Assembly (NCBI RefSeq): GCF_963677035.1
Contig: NZ_OY781472.1
Location: 930,001-994,000 of the forward strand
Direction: 5' to 3'
Origin: an uncultured Hyphomonas sp.
GTDB lineage: Bacteria > Pseudomonadota > Alphaproteobacteria > Caulobacterales > Hyphomonadaceae
DNA: 64,000 nt
Made by a program: the position numbers and the translations under genes. Position 1 is the first letter of the stretch. Every line of letters starts with the position of its first letter. Of this stretch, positions 25,376 to 34,612 are shown piece by piece. The notes beneath the pieces are model-generated. The model was given only the letters and a program-made list of their open reading frames with translations. It ran no database searches and was not told the DNA's origin.

Positions 25376-26476
25376 ATGATTCGTGAAAACACACAGCTCA
25401 TCGGGGAGGCGCCCGCCTGGCTCAGCGCGCAGGAACATGTCTCCCGCGTCGCGACGCTGGACCGGCCGATCCTGGTGATCGGGGAGCGCGGCACCGGCAA
25501 GGAACTGATCGGAGAGCGCCTGCACTTCCTGTCGAAGCGCTGGGAAGGCCCGTTCATCAAGGTGAATTGCGCAGCGCTGTCGGAAACGCTGCTCGATTCC
25601 GAACTCTTCGGGCACGAGCGCGGCGCCTTTACCGGCGCGACGGAACAGCGGAAGGGCCGGTTCGAACTTGCCGATGGCGGCACCATCTTCCTCGACGAGA
25701 TCGCCACCGCCTCCCAGCAGGTTCAGGAAAAACTGCTGCGGGTGGTGGAGTATGGCGAATTCCAGCGGCTCGGCGGCTCACGCGTGCTGGCGACGAATGT
25801 GCGCATTATCGCCGCCACCAATGCCGACCTGCCGGCCATGGCAGACGCCGGGGAGTTCCGGTCAGACCTGCTCGACCGGCTGGCCTTCGATGTGATCACC
25901 CTGCCCCCGCTGCGCGCCCGGCGGGGAGATGCCAGTCTTCTGGCGGATCATTTCGCCCGGCGCATGGCGATTGAGCTGGGCGAGGATTTTCCGGGCTTCG
26001 CGCCCTCCGCCATTGCCGCAATCGAGGCCCATGACTGGCCGGGTAATGTGCGGGAGTTGCGCAATTTCGCCCAGCGCCTCACGCATCGCTCCATGGTGAT
26101 GACACCGGGCGAGCCGGTCGTTTTCGATCCGGCCGCGCTGGACCCGTTCGACTCTCCGTGGCGGCCGCGGACATCGCCCGGAACGCCGGCGCCGGCCCCT
26201 CACCCCATTTCTGCACCAGAACCTGTTCCCGGACGGATCGACCCGTCCGTGACGGCCGATTTCCAGGCACAGGTCGCAGCGTTCGAAATGCGGCTGATCG
26301 ATGAGGCGCTCAGCTGGGCCAAAGGCCATCAGGGCCAGGCAGCCGATGCGCTCGGCCTGACTTACCACCAGTTCCGGGGCCTTCTGAAAAAGCATGATTA
26401 CGGAAAAAAACCCGGAAAGCCGAAAGATGATGAAGACGGCACACCTCTAAGCGGCCCTCCGCGCCCGGCCATGTAA
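25376..26476 (+). CDS. pspF: PspF, sigma-54-dependent activator of the psp operon
   Basis: A 366-aa enhancer-binding protein without a receiver domain. The AAA+ domain has Walker A GERGTGKE (36-43), the sigma-54 contact loop GAFTGA (83-88), Walker B GGTIFLDEI and the arginine fingers in FRSDLLDRL. A proline-rich linker leads to a Fis-type HTH (AADALGLTYHQFRGLLKKH). The ATG at 25376 is preferred over the longer frame because it fits the family start (MIRENTQLIG). It is divergent from the psp operon, as in other bacteria, and is expected to be inhibited by PspA. Confidence 0.93.
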   Translation: MIRENTQLIGEAPAWLSAQEHVSRVATLDRPILVIGERGTGKELIGERLHFLSKRWEGPFIKVNCAALSETLLDSELFGHERGAFTGATEQRKGRFELADGGTIFLDEIATASQQVQEKLLRVVEYGEFQRLGGSRVLATNVRIIAATNADLPAMADAGEFRSDLLDRLAFDVITLPPLRARRGDASLLADHFARRMAIELGEDFPGFAPSAIAAIEAHDWPGNVRELRNFAQRLTHRSMVMTPGEPVVFDPAALDPFDSPWRPRTSPGTPAPAPHPISAPEPVPGRIDPSVTADFQAQVAAFEMRLIDEALSWAKGHQGQAADALGLTYHQFRGLLKKHDYGKKPGKPKDDEDGTPLSGPPRPAM

Positions 26477-26483
26477 TGTAGGC

Positions 26484-26843
26484 TTAAAACCCACAAAGCG
26501 CCTGGACCTTGCCAATCAGCAGGGCGTAATCAATCGGCTTGGTCAGCACCAGACTATCCGAATACTTCTCCTGCAGGTGATAGGTGTCGTTTCCGGACAG
26601 GAAAATGAAGGGCGTCCCTTCCGCCTCAAGGCGCTCAGCGATCGGGAGCGACGTGGACCCGCGGATATTCATGTCCAGTATGGCCGCGCAGATCGTCATT
26701 TTGTCCAGAACGGACATGGCCTCCTCTACGCTGGCGACCGGATCGGGCACATTGTACCCGGCATCCTGAATACGCATCTGCACGTCCAGCGCAATCAGGA
26801 ACTCGTCTTCGACAAGGAGAATATTACAACCGCCACCTGTCAT
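26484..26843 (-). CDS. Single-domain response regulator (CheY-like)
   Basis: A 119-aa receiver domain alone: acidic pair in LLVEDEFLIAL, phosphoacceptor Asp in AAILDMNIRG, Thr/Ser in FLSGND and Lys in LTKPID. There is no output domain, so it signals through a partner or serves as a phosphate sink. Its ATG shares one base with the stop of the histidine kinase gene (TGATG), so the two are a coupled pair. Confidence 0.9.
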   Translation of the reverse strand: MTGGGCNILLVEDEFLIALDVQMRIQDAGYNVPDPVASVEEAMSVLDKMTICAAILDMNIRGSTSLPIAERLEAEGTPFIFLSGNDTYHLQEKYSDSLVLTKPIDYALLIGKVQALCGF

Positions 26844-29800
26844 CACTGCGCTCTTTTGCGAAACCGGAACTGCGCCCAAAGGCCTTCCGGACGATAGTCG
26901 ATTTCCGCCTCCCCACCAAGAGAATGCGTCAAACTCTGCTCGATCAGCACACTGCCGAAACCGCGGCGCGTGGGCGGCTCCACGGGTGGTCCGCCTGTCT
27001 CGGCCCAGGTCAGGACGGCCCCAAGCCTGTCCCGATCCGAGCCCCGCCCCCAGCTTATGCTGAGGCGCCCATGTTCCGTCGACAGCGCCCCGTATTTGGC
27101 GGCATTGGTCGCCAGTTCGTGCAGGATCAGACCAAAGGTATGCGCGGCTTCAGGCCCCAGAACCAAAGGAGGACCGGACATTGTCACCTGGCGTTCCAGC
27201 CCGCCCTGCGCGTAGGGCAACACCTGGTCGCGTACCAGCTGGGAAATATCGGCGTCCCGGCGCGTTGTATCGACCAGAAGGTCGTGGCATTTCGAAATGG
27301 CCATAAGCCGGCCCACGAACGTGTCCCGGAAAGACTCAAGGTCCGAAGCCTCCCGCAGTGTATGCGAAGCGATGGTCTGCACGGTGGCCAGCGAGTTTTT
27401 CACCCGATGGCTGAGCTCCCCCAACAACATTTCCCGGTGTTGTTCGGCCTTCTTGCGATCAGAGATGTCGAACCCGGAGGCGACGACATGGGTGACCCGG
27501 CCATTTTCATCGATAACCGGTGCAAGCATGTTCGTCATGAAAATCCGTTCGTCCCCTGACACCCTGACAGTGGTGTCATGATGCACGCGCTCACCCCCGG
27601 CGGCTTTCAGGACACTGCGCCGCAATTCCTCACGGGCATCGGCATCATGCGACCACCAATAGGTGTCCCAGTAATATTTTCCAACAACATCGGAGGCGGC
27701 AAGGTCAGCCGTCGCGAGGACAGAATCGTTGACTTCAATCACGATGCCGTCCGGCGTCAGAAGGGTCACGAACGAGATCAGGTTGTTCAGGATCGCCCGC
27801 GCGCGCCTCTCCTGCTCCTTCAAAGTTGCTTCAGCCGCCTTATGTTTCGAAATGTCGGTGAACGATACGGCGAGGCCGTCATCGACCTTTGCCGCGGTGG
27901 CACTGAACCAGGCTCCGTCAGTCTGGCTGATCGGGTAAAAGAATTCTCCGCGCCAGGGCTTACCGCTCTCTACCACGTCGACATAGTGAGCGAATATGCC
28001 GATCTCCTTCGCCAGCGGTGCGTTCTGCAGCATCGTCATTTTGCGAAGCTGTTCCTGGTCAAGACCTGCCAAGCGCTCCGCTGCCGGGTTTGCATAAGTA
28101 TACTGGAAGTCGGTGATTTCACCTTCGGCGCCCCGGATGCTTTCAAAGATAATAAAGCCGTCCGGCGTCGTCTGGTGAAAAGCGCGGAGGCGTGCCTCGC
28201 TCTCCCTCAACCTCAACTCGGACTTCTTGCGCTCCGTGACATCGGAGAACGCAGCGGCAAAGCCCGTTTCGATCCGCACGGCGGCTATGCGCAACCAGAC
28301 CTTGTTGCCGGAAACCGTAACCCGGAACTCACCGTCCAGCGGCTCCCCGGACTGGATCAGGTTCGAATAGGCCCCGAACAGAGGGTGTCCGCGATGAAAA
28401 TCCGCATCATTGAGCAAGGAGTGCCCGACGATCATGTCGATGGGCTTGTTGAGTATTTTGGCGGCGGCCGGATTTGCATACTCGCAGACAAAATCGGTGA
28501 TCCCGCCCTGCGCGTCCAAAACGGTCCGGAACATCACGAAACCATCAGGCGCTGTCTGTTGGGCCGCCCGGAATCGCTCCTCACTTCGTCTCAATTCCAA
28601 CTCTGCCGACTTCGCGTCATTGATATCGGTGAAGGAGACAGCGAACCCGTCATCCACGCGGACCGCCGAATACCGGAACCAGCCGAATGTCCCGTTGCGG
28701 AGCGGGAATTCCAGTTCTCCCTGAATCGTTTCACCCGTTTCGACCAGGCGGCAATAAGCATCGAAAAGGCCAATGTCGCGATTCCCGGGATTGGACTCCA
28801 ACATCTTGTGACCGGCCACGTCATCCGGATCCATCATCAGCAGCCTGACAGATGCCGGATTGCTGTATTCACAGACAAAGTCTTCGATATCGCCTGAAGA
28901 ATTCCGGACACTCCGGAAGATCATGAACCCTTCCGGGATTGTGCTCTGGATCGCCTGGAACCGCGCTTCGCTGGTGTCCAGCTCCTGCCGCATCCGCCTT
29001 CTTTCGGTGATGTCATCGATAACCGAAATCATGTAATCGACTTCACCTTTCTGGTTTCGCACGCAGGCAACGGACAGGTTCACCCAGACGATATGGCCAG
29101 CCTTGTGAATATAGCGCTTTTCAAGCTGCACCGAACTGCGCTTACCGGCGAGCACCTCATTCATCATATCGGCGCTCTGCCGAAGATCATCCGGGTGCGT
29201 CAAAGACTGGAAACTGGTTTGCCTCAACTCCTCCTTGGAATAACCAAGGATCTCGCAGGTCTTCCGGTTCACATTCAGCCACCGCCCGTCCGGGGCGACC
29301 TGAGCCATACCGATGGCCGCATTCTCAAAGGTGGCCCGAAAGCGTTCTTCACCTCTGTGCAGCGCTTCGTCCTTGCGCTTGTCATTGGTGATATCTTCGA
29401 TCACCGAAATGAAATAGTCGACGTCGCCATTCGAGGTACGTACACAGCCGACCGTCAGTTTGGCCCAGACAAGGCAGCCATCTTTCCTGAAATAGCGCTT
29501 GTCCATTGAGAAGGAATCCCGCCTGCCCCTCAGAATATCCTCAAGAAGCTCAAGGTCGATATCCAGGTCGTCCGGATGCGTGATATCCTGAAAGGTCAGC
29601 TGCAGCAGCTCTTCAGGCGAATAGCCAATAACGTCGCACACCTTCTGGTTCACTCTCAGCCATTTGCCATTGGGGTCGACAAGCGCCATGCCGACAGCCG
29701 CGTTTTCAAATGTCGCACGGAAACGCGCTTCACTTTCAGCGAGCGCCTCGGACGTCTGGTGTTTCTCGGTAATGTCGCTGATGATCGCGACGAAGTGTTC

Positions 29801-30151
29801 GATTTCGCCCTGCGCACCGCGTATGCAGCCCATGGTGAGGCTCACCCAGACAGAACGGCCGTCCTTGTGGAGGGCCCGCCGGTTTATTTGGAAGGTGCGG
29901 CGCGCCCCATCGCGTATTTCCCGGTGGAGCCGGTTATACTCTTCGCACTCGTCCGGAGCGGCAACAGACTGAACAGGCCGCCCTGCCAGTTCATCGGGCT
30001 GATACCCCAGCAATTCCGAGAAGCAGCGATTACATTTGAGGATCACGCCGTCGAGGTCGATATGCGCAATGCCGACCGCGCAGTCCACAAGAGGCATGGA
30101 CGCAGAGACTGTTGCGACATCGTCAATTCGTTCGGTGATGGACCTGTTCAT
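26843..30151 (-). CDS. Seven-PAS sensor histidine kinase, HWE family
   Basis: A 1102-aa soluble kinase. I count seven PAS modules, most introduced by a SEARFRA-type helix: about residues 20-135, 140-265, 270-390, 395-515, 520-635, 640-760 and 765-890. PAC-type segments are clear after the first three. The dimer/phosphoacceptor helix has GELSHRVKNSLATVQ (His near 915), then the N-box LILHELATNAAKYGAL and the HWE signature LTWAETGGP with GFGSVLIEQ. No membrane segment is visible, so it should be cytosolic. Start 30151 is chosen over a longer frame. It is coupled to the receiver gene downstream. Confidence 0.9.
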   Translation of the reverse strand: MNRSITERIDDVATVSASMPLVDCAVGIAHIDLDGVILKCNRCFSELLGYQPDELAGRPVQSVAAPDECEEYNRLHREIRDGARRTFQINRRALHKDGRSVWVSLTMGCIRGAQGEIEHFVAIISDITEKHQTSEALAESEARFRATFENAAVGMALVDPNGKWLRVNQKVCDVIGYSPEELLQLTFQDITHPDDLDIDLELLEDILRGRRDSFSMDKRYFRKDGCLVWAKLTVGCVRTSNGDVDYFISVIEDITNDKRKDEALHRGEERFRATFENAAIGMAQVAPDGRWLNVNRKTCEILGYSKEELRQTSFQSLTHPDDLRQSADMMNEVLAGKRSSVQLEKRYIHKAGHIVWVNLSVACVRNQKGEVDYMISVIDDITERRRMRQELDTSEARFQAIQSTIPEGFMIFRSVRNSSGDIEDFVCEYSNPASVRLLMMDPDDVAGHKMLESNPGNRDIGLFDAYCRLVETGETIQGELEFPLRNGTFGWFRYSAVRVDDGFAVSFTDINDAKSAELELRRSEERFRAAQQTAPDGFVMFRTVLDAQGGITDFVCEYANPAAAKILNKPIDMIVGHSLLNDADFHRGHPLFGAYSNLIQSGEPLDGEFRVTVSGNKVWLRIAAVRIETGFAAAFSDVTERKKSELRLRESEARLRAFHQTTPDGFIIFESIRGAEGEITDFQYTYANPAAERLAGLDQEQLRKMTMLQNAPLAKEIGIFAHYVDVVESGKPWRGEFFYPISQTDGAWFSATAAKVDDGLAVSFTDISKHKAAEATLKEQERRARAILNNLISFVTLLTPDGIVIEVNDSVLATADLAASDVVGKYYWDTYWWSHDADAREELRRSVLKAAGGERVHHDTTVRVSGDERIFMTNMLAPVIDENGRVTHVVASGFDISDRKKAEQHREMLLGELSHRVKNSLATVQTIASHTLREASDLESFRDTFVGRLMAISKCHDLLVDTTRRDADISQLVRDQVLPYAQGGLERQVTMSGPPLVLGPEAAHTFGLILHELATNAAKYGALSTEHGRLSISWGRGSDRDRLGAVLTWAETGGPPVEPPTRRGFGSVLIEQSLTHSLGGEAEIDYRPEGLWAQFRFRKRAQ

Positions 30152-30453
30152 GGAACTTCCCACTTCTACCAGGCCTGGCAAACTGGCGCAGCGGCGGTGT
30201 TCCCCCGGCCTGAACCAGGTCCTGTCGCCCGCCTTCTGCACGCATCAGCCCCTCCAGGGGAGAGTGAGATGTCACGGCGCACCTGTCAAACAGGGAAATT
30301 CAGCTCAGATTTTTCGCCTTAAGGGCGAGTGGATGGAAAGTAACGCCGCACCCTCTTTTGCTGGGGAAAGTCTTTCCCATCTCTTTTCTAGGAGTCGCAT
30401 CACGCGATATTCTGGGCCATAGTGGCCATCTAAATAGTAGAAGGAGACCGCTC

Positions 30454-31047
30454 GTGCAGATTCAGATTACTGGCAAGCATATGGATCTCGGTGACGCGCT
30501 TCGGGGCCGGATCGAAATGGGGCTCGAAGCAGCGGTCAGTAAGTATTTCGACCGAACCGGCGACGCCCGGGTCTTCGTATCCCAGCAAGGCCCGTTTGTG
30601 GAAGTGGATTGCAACGTCCACCTGCCGTCCGGCATCATCCTGCAATCGACCGGCAAGGCGGGCGACCCCTACGCAGCGCTGGAAGACAGCCTCGGCAAGA
30701 TGGAAAAACGCGTGCGCCGCTACAAGCGCCGCCTGAAGGACCATCATGCCGGCAACACCACCCTGCCCTCTGAACCTGCTGCCGAATCCGTCATCCACGT
30801 CAACGGATACGACACCGAAACAGACGAAGATCTGCCGGAAGCCTCTGACGATACCCCGCTGATCGTCGCCGAAACGGCCGTTCACATCCGGACAATGAGC
30901 GTTTCTGAGGCAGTTATGCAGCTGGAGCTGCAGGAAGTTCCGGCACTCATGTTCAGAAATGCTGGCCATGACCGTCTTAATATGGTGTACCGCCGATCGG
31001 ACGGACATATTGGTTGGGTGGATCCAGCAGACGCCTCGAAAAACTGA
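30454..31047 (+). CDS. hpf: Ribosome hibernation promoting factor, long form
   Basis: The 197-aa protein has the N-terminal YfiA/HPF domain (MQIQITGKHMDLGDALRGRI, ending RVRRYKRRLKDHH) and the C-terminal dimerisation domain of long HPF (VMQLELQEVPALMFRNAGHD and GHIGWVDP). Long HPF joins two 70S ribosomes into 100S particles in stationary phase. The GTG start follows AAGGAG by 7 nt. It is followed by ptsN in the order common in alphaproteobacteria. Confidence 0.95.
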   Translation: MQIQITGKHMDLGDALRGRIEMGLEAAVSKYFDRTGDARVFVSQQGPFVEVDCNVHLPSGIILQSTGKAGDPYAALEDSLGKMEKRVRRYKRRLKDHHAGNTTLPSEPAAESVIHVNGYDTETDEDLPEASDDTPLIVAETAVHIRTMSVSEAVMQLELQEVPALMFRNAGHDRLNMVYRRSDGHIGWVDPADASKN

Positions 31048-31070
31048 GGCGGCCAACGGAAGCGAGTTAC

Positions 31071-31541
31071 ATGGCGACCGATCTGAGTTCCCTGCTTGAA
31101 GGCGGGGTCATACTGCCGTCGTTTAATGCGACGAGCCGAAAACAGGCAATACACGCTCTGGCAGAAAGCCTGGCCGAAGCAACCGGCCTTGGCGCACGCC
31201 AGATCGAAGATGCCGTGATGGAACGCGAACGGCTGGGATCAACCGGCGTCGGTGAAGGCGTTGCGATCCCGCACGCGCGTGTCGACGGGCTTGAAAAACC
31301 GGTCGGCGGCTTCCTGCGGCTCGATAACGGCGTTGATTTCGAAGCCATCGACGAGCGCCCCTGTGACCTGATCTTCATGCTGCTGGCGCCGAAAACGGCA
31401 GGCGCGGACCATCTCCGGGCGCTGGCCCAGGTGTCCCGCGTTTTCCGCCAGGGCGCGATCCGCGATGCCCTGCGCGACGCACGCACGGAAGAAGAAGTCC
31501 GCGCTGTGGTCTGCCGGGAACCGGTCGAGCCTTCGGTCTGA
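31071..31541 (+). CDS. ptsN: Nitrogen-related PTS IIA protein PtsN
   Basis: A 156-aa EIIA-Ntr protein, the last phosphoacceptor of the PTS-Ntr chain (PtsP-PtsO-PtsN), which regulates metabolism rather than transport. The active histidine is H68 in GVAIPHARVDG, and the family start is SSLLEGGVILPSFNATSRKQ. It begins 23 nt after hpf and is probably co-transcribed; a strong terminator follows. Confidence 0.93.
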   Translation: MATDLSSLLEGGVILPSFNATSRKQAIHALAESLAEATGLGARQIEDAVMERERLGSTGVGEGVAIPHARVDGLEKPVGGFLRLDNGVDFEAIDERPCDLIFMLLAPKTAGADHLRALAQVSRVFRQGAIRDALRDARTEEEVRAVVCREPVEPSV

Positions 31542-31560
31542 GCCGGTCTGATACCCGAAC

Positions 31561-31598
31561 ACAAAAAGCCCGCCGGCCCCTTCCGGCGGGCTTTTTGT
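31561..31598 (+). terminator. Intrinsic terminator of hpf-ptsN
   Basis: A near-perfect inverted repeat ACAAAAAGCCCGCCGG / CCGGCGGGCTTTTTGT with a 6-nt loop (CCCCTT) and a T5 run, starting 20 nt after the ptsN stop. Its symmetry with an A-tract means it could also terminate transcripts from the other strand. Confidence 0.92.
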
Positions 31599-31719
31599 GC
31601 CCCGTGCCTCCCCGCAGACTCGGCGGACTGTTGAGTATTTCTGAAGCGTTCATCTGCCACATTGCAATCATGACGTGCGATAGTATCTGCCGCTGAGTGC
31701 TATCGATAAGGGGTCTGCC

Positions 31720-32541
31720 ATGTCCGCTGACGCGACCGGAGCCGCCACTGGGGCAGCTCGTGTGAATCCGAATGCGCCGACCGAGGAAACCGTCCTTTCG
31801 GTCGAACACTACACCGACCGGCTGTTCCGTTTCCGTATTACGCGCCCGCGCAGCTTCCGCTTCCGCTCGGGCGAATTCGTGATGATCGGCCTGCCCAAGG
31901 AAGACGGGCGCCCCCTTCTGCGCGCCTATTCGGTCGCCTCTCCGGCCTGGGACGAGGAGCTTGAGTTTTACTCCATCAAGGTGCCGGATGGCCCGCTGAC
32001 CTCCCGGCTCTGCCATATCCAGCCGGGTGACAAGGTGTTGCTGGGCAAGAAGCCGACCGGGACGCTGGTGCTGGACGCGCTCCTGCCAGGCAAGCGGCTC
32101 TACATGTTTTCCACAGGGACGGGATTTGCTCCGTTCGCCAGCCTCGTGCGCGATCCTGACACTTATGAGCGGTATGACGAGGTAATTGTTACGCACACAT
32201 GCCGTGAAGTTGCCGAATTGGAATATTCACGCAGTTTGGTGGCCGATTTGGTTAACGACCCTCTCGTAGGGGAAATGGTGGAGGGAAAGCTCCGCCTGTA
32301 CACCTCCTGCACGCGCGAACCGCACACACATCAGGGCCGCATCACGGATCTCCTCGATTCCGGAAAACTCTTTGAAGATCTGGGTGTTACACCGCTGGAC
32401 CCCGCCACGGACCGCGGCATGATCTGCGGCTCAATGGAAATGATCCAGGACACCAAGGCCCGCATGATCAAGGCTGGTCTGACAGAGGGTTCAAACGCTG
32501 CACCTGCTGAATTTGTTATAGAAAAGGCATTTGCGGGTTAG
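31720..32541 (+). CDS. fpr: Ferredoxin--NADP+ reductase
   Basis: A 273-aa FAD enzyme of the bacterial Fpr class, passing electrons between NADPH and ferredoxin or flavodoxin. The FAD site is LLRAYSVASPAWDEELEFYS, the NADP site has MFSTGTGFAPFASLVRDP and the C-terminal region has DRGMICGSMEMIQDTK ending in ...VIEKAFAG, the aromatic-alanine-glycine tail of this subclass. The N-terminal 18 residues are an alanine-rich extension. It is oxidative-stress linked in other bacteria. Confidence 0.93.
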   Translation: MSADATGAATGAARVNPNAPTEETVLSVEHYTDRLFRFRITRPRSFRFRSGEFVMIGLPKEDGRPLLRAYSVASPAWDEELEFYSIKVPDGPLTSRLCHIQPGDKVLLGKKPTGTLVLDALLPGKRLYMFSTGTGFAPFASLVRDPDTYERYDEVIVTHTCREVAELEYSRSLVADLVNDPLVGEMVEGKLRLYTSCTREPHTHQGRITDLLDSGKLFEDLGVTPLDPATDRGMICGSMEMIQDTKARMIKAGLTEGSNAAPAEFVIEKAFAG

Positions 32542-32587
32542 CCATAGCCGTGGCATTCAATCGGCCTCATTAGCTGGGAGGCTGAAT

Positions 32588-32989
32588 ATGACGCGCAAGC
32601 TGACAGGCGCCGTCGTAGGAATCGTGCTGGCCATGTTGGTCGTCGCCCTCGTTCAGACGGCGGGGCATCTCCTGTTCCCGGAACCTGAACTACCGGCACA
32701 CCCCTCCCCCAAACAGCTCCGTGACGCGGTTGCCGCCGCCCCGGTCGGCGCGAAGGCCATGGTGGTGCTCTCCTGGTTCCTGGGGTCACTGGTTGGCGTC
32801 TGGGCCGCGCTGCGCATCTCCAAAGGAGCCCGCCGTTCCGCGCTGGTGGTCGCCGGGGCTGTCCTGTTGCTGACCATTGCCGTGCTCCTGTCAGTGACCC
32901 ATCCGACCTGGATGGTGGCGGGCGGCTTGCTGGTCCCGATCATCGCAACCTTCCTGGCCACACGGATCGTACCCTTCGCCGACGCCTGA
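32588..32989 (+). CDS. Small multi-pass membrane protein
   Basis: A 133-aa protein with four predicted membrane segments (AVVGIVLAMLVVALVQTA, MVVLSWFLGSLVGVWAALRI, ALVVAGAVLLLTIAVLLSV and WMVAGGLLVPIIATFLATRI) in a regular hairpin pattern. GGGAGG lies 12 nt before ATG 32588. It follows fpr by 46 nt and may be co-transcribed. I do not recognise a named family. Confidence 0.72.
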   Translation: MTRKLTGAVVGIVLAMLVVALVQTAGHLLFPEPELPAHPSPKQLRDAVAAAPVGAKAMVVLSWFLGSLVGVWAALRISKGARRSALVVAGAVLLLTIAVLLSVTHPTWMVAGGLLVPIIATFLATRIVPFADA

Positions 32990-33060
32990 CCGGTGAGGCC
33001 GTTGCCCCTCGACGCGCTTTAACCATACGGCTAGCCTCTCCCCGTGTGGGAGGATCTGAC

Positions 33061-34530
33061 GTGCCGAACCGATTGAAACATTTGTGGCAGGCCGCTTTCG
33101 CCTGTGCGTGCCTGCTTCTGCTGCCCGCAGCGTCTTTCGCAGAGACACGTCTCGGCCTGGTCATCTCCCAGTCCGATTACGCCGGCGACCTGTCACGCGT
33201 CGGAAGTGCCGGCCAGGAAGCGGACGCGATCGCCAGCGCCCTGATCGATACGGGGTTCGATGTGACCCGCGCCCATGACCTGAACAAGCGTGATCTGGCC
33301 GCAACGCTGAACACGTTCCGGCGCAAGGTCGACATCGCCGGACCGGATGCGGTGGCTTTTGTCTATTACACCGGCCATGGCGCCCAGCATCCCGAAACCG
33401 GGGATTCCTACCTTCTGGGCGTCGATGCGGAACTCGTCGCCGCCTCCGATCTCGCCTTTTACGGGCTCGACATGCAGACCCAGCGCGATGGCTTTGCCGC
33501 AACCGGGGCCCGGGCCGTCTTCCTGGTCTTCGATGCCTGCCGCAACGTGCCGGGCTTTTCAGGCTACAAGGCCGCGGTCAAAGGCCTCTCCCGTGTCGAA
33601 GCGAAGCCGGACATGCTGATCGCCTATGCCACCGGGCTCGATGATGTGGCCAAGGAGGGCGTCTACGCGCCGGTCCTGGCCGAGGAGATCCGCCGGCCGG
33701 GACAGAAAGCCGAAGACGCCTTCGCCGCCGCCCAGCGCCGCGTGGCCGGGCGGACCAATCGCAGCCAGCTGCCCTGGACCAACAACCTCCTCTACAATGA
33801 GTTCTGCTTTGCCGCCTGCGAGACACCTGCGGTCACGGAGCGCCCCGAACCGTTCGAACTGGTGATGAGCGGCAGCGAACTCGACCGGGCCTTCAACACG
33901 GTCTACGGCAAGTCCGATAAGGCCGTTGTGAAGAATGACGACGGAGAGACGTTTGACGTCTCGCCTGCCTTTGCCGTCCAGTTTGACGACTATATCGCCC
34001 TCGTTTCCAAGGCGCAGAATCGCGAAGACGCCCATGTCTCCGCCGGCTATGTCGCGGCCCATTACATCAAGGATGGCGAGATCATCGGCGAGTGGCCGGA
34101 CCTTGGCTTCGGCAATGGTTTCGGCATGCCGCCGGACTATTCGCTGCGCACCGGCCTCCTGAACTATCCGACCATGATGGTGCAGGCCGGCTATACTGCG
34201 CAGGGCTATACGGCCAGCCTGCAGACCCTGATCGAGATCACGCCGGACGGCCCCAAGGTGCGGGCCGATGTCGAGACGCTCGAAGACACCAGCGGCGCGG
34301 CCTATGACGATCTGCAGCCATGTATTCTGGAAGGCACGATCCAGGCCTCCCGGACCAGCAGCGACGTGTTCTATGTCGACTACCGCTACACCGGCCCGAT
34401 CAAGGGCGAGGACCGCAAGGTGGAATACAGGCTGGACCCGGAAACCGGAAAATATATCCCCGATTTCGTGATCGAGCCTGAAACCTGTATCGGGCTGATG
34501 TTCGACGCGGTCGGCGACCCCGCAGAATAA
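33061..34530 (+). CDS. Exported caspase family protein (peptidase C14-like)
   Basis: The 489-aa protein starts at a GTG with GGGAGG 7 nt upstream and has a signal peptide (CACLLLLPAASFA-ETR). The caspase p20-like domain has the catalytic pair H106 (VYYTGHGAQ) and C160 (VFDACRNVP), with family segments RLGLVISQSDY and PDMLIAYAT. About 230 residues follow with no domain I recognise; they include several aromatic repeats and cysteines. The predicted location is periplasmic. Prokaryotic caspases can be proteases in stress or defence pathways; the role here is unknown. Confidence 0.85.
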   Translation: MPNRLKHLWQAAFACACLLLLPAASFAETRLGLVISQSDYAGDLSRVGSAGQEADAIASALIDTGFDVTRAHDLNKRDLAATLNTFRRKVDIAGPDAVAFVYYTGHGAQHPETGDSYLLGVDAELVAASDLAFYGLDMQTQRDGFAATGARAVFLVFDACRNVPGFSGYKAAVKGLSRVEAKPDMLIAYATGLDDVAKEGVYAPVLAEEIRRPGQKAEDAFAAAQRRVAGRTNRSQLPWTNNLLYNEFCFAACETPAVTERPEPFELVMSGSELDRAFNTVYGKSDKAVVKNDDGETFDVSPAFAVQFDDYIALVSKAQNREDAHVSAGYVAAHYIKDGEIIGEWPDLGFGNGFGMPPDYSLRTGLLNYPTMMVQAGYTAQGYTASLQTLIEITPDGPKVRADVETLEDTSGAAYDDLQPCILEGTIQASRTSSDVFYVDYRYTGPIKGEDRKVEYRLDPETGKYIPDFVIEPETCIGLMFDAVGDPAE

Positions 34531-34612
34531 ATTTGCCCGATGGGCAGAACTGAACAAATTTCATCGATTCTGTTCAGCGGATCGTCACCACGCGCGTGGT
34601 ACGGCGTTAAGC

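Noticed and set aside
27578..28897. Open frame of 439 codons on the plus strand
   Set aside because: Antisense of the PAS array; the regular look comes from the repeated PAS modules on the other strand.
33018..33025. TTAACCAT, a possible CtrA half-site, before the caspase gene
   Set aside because: A single half-site in a GC-rich genome with no second half at the proper spacing is not enough.
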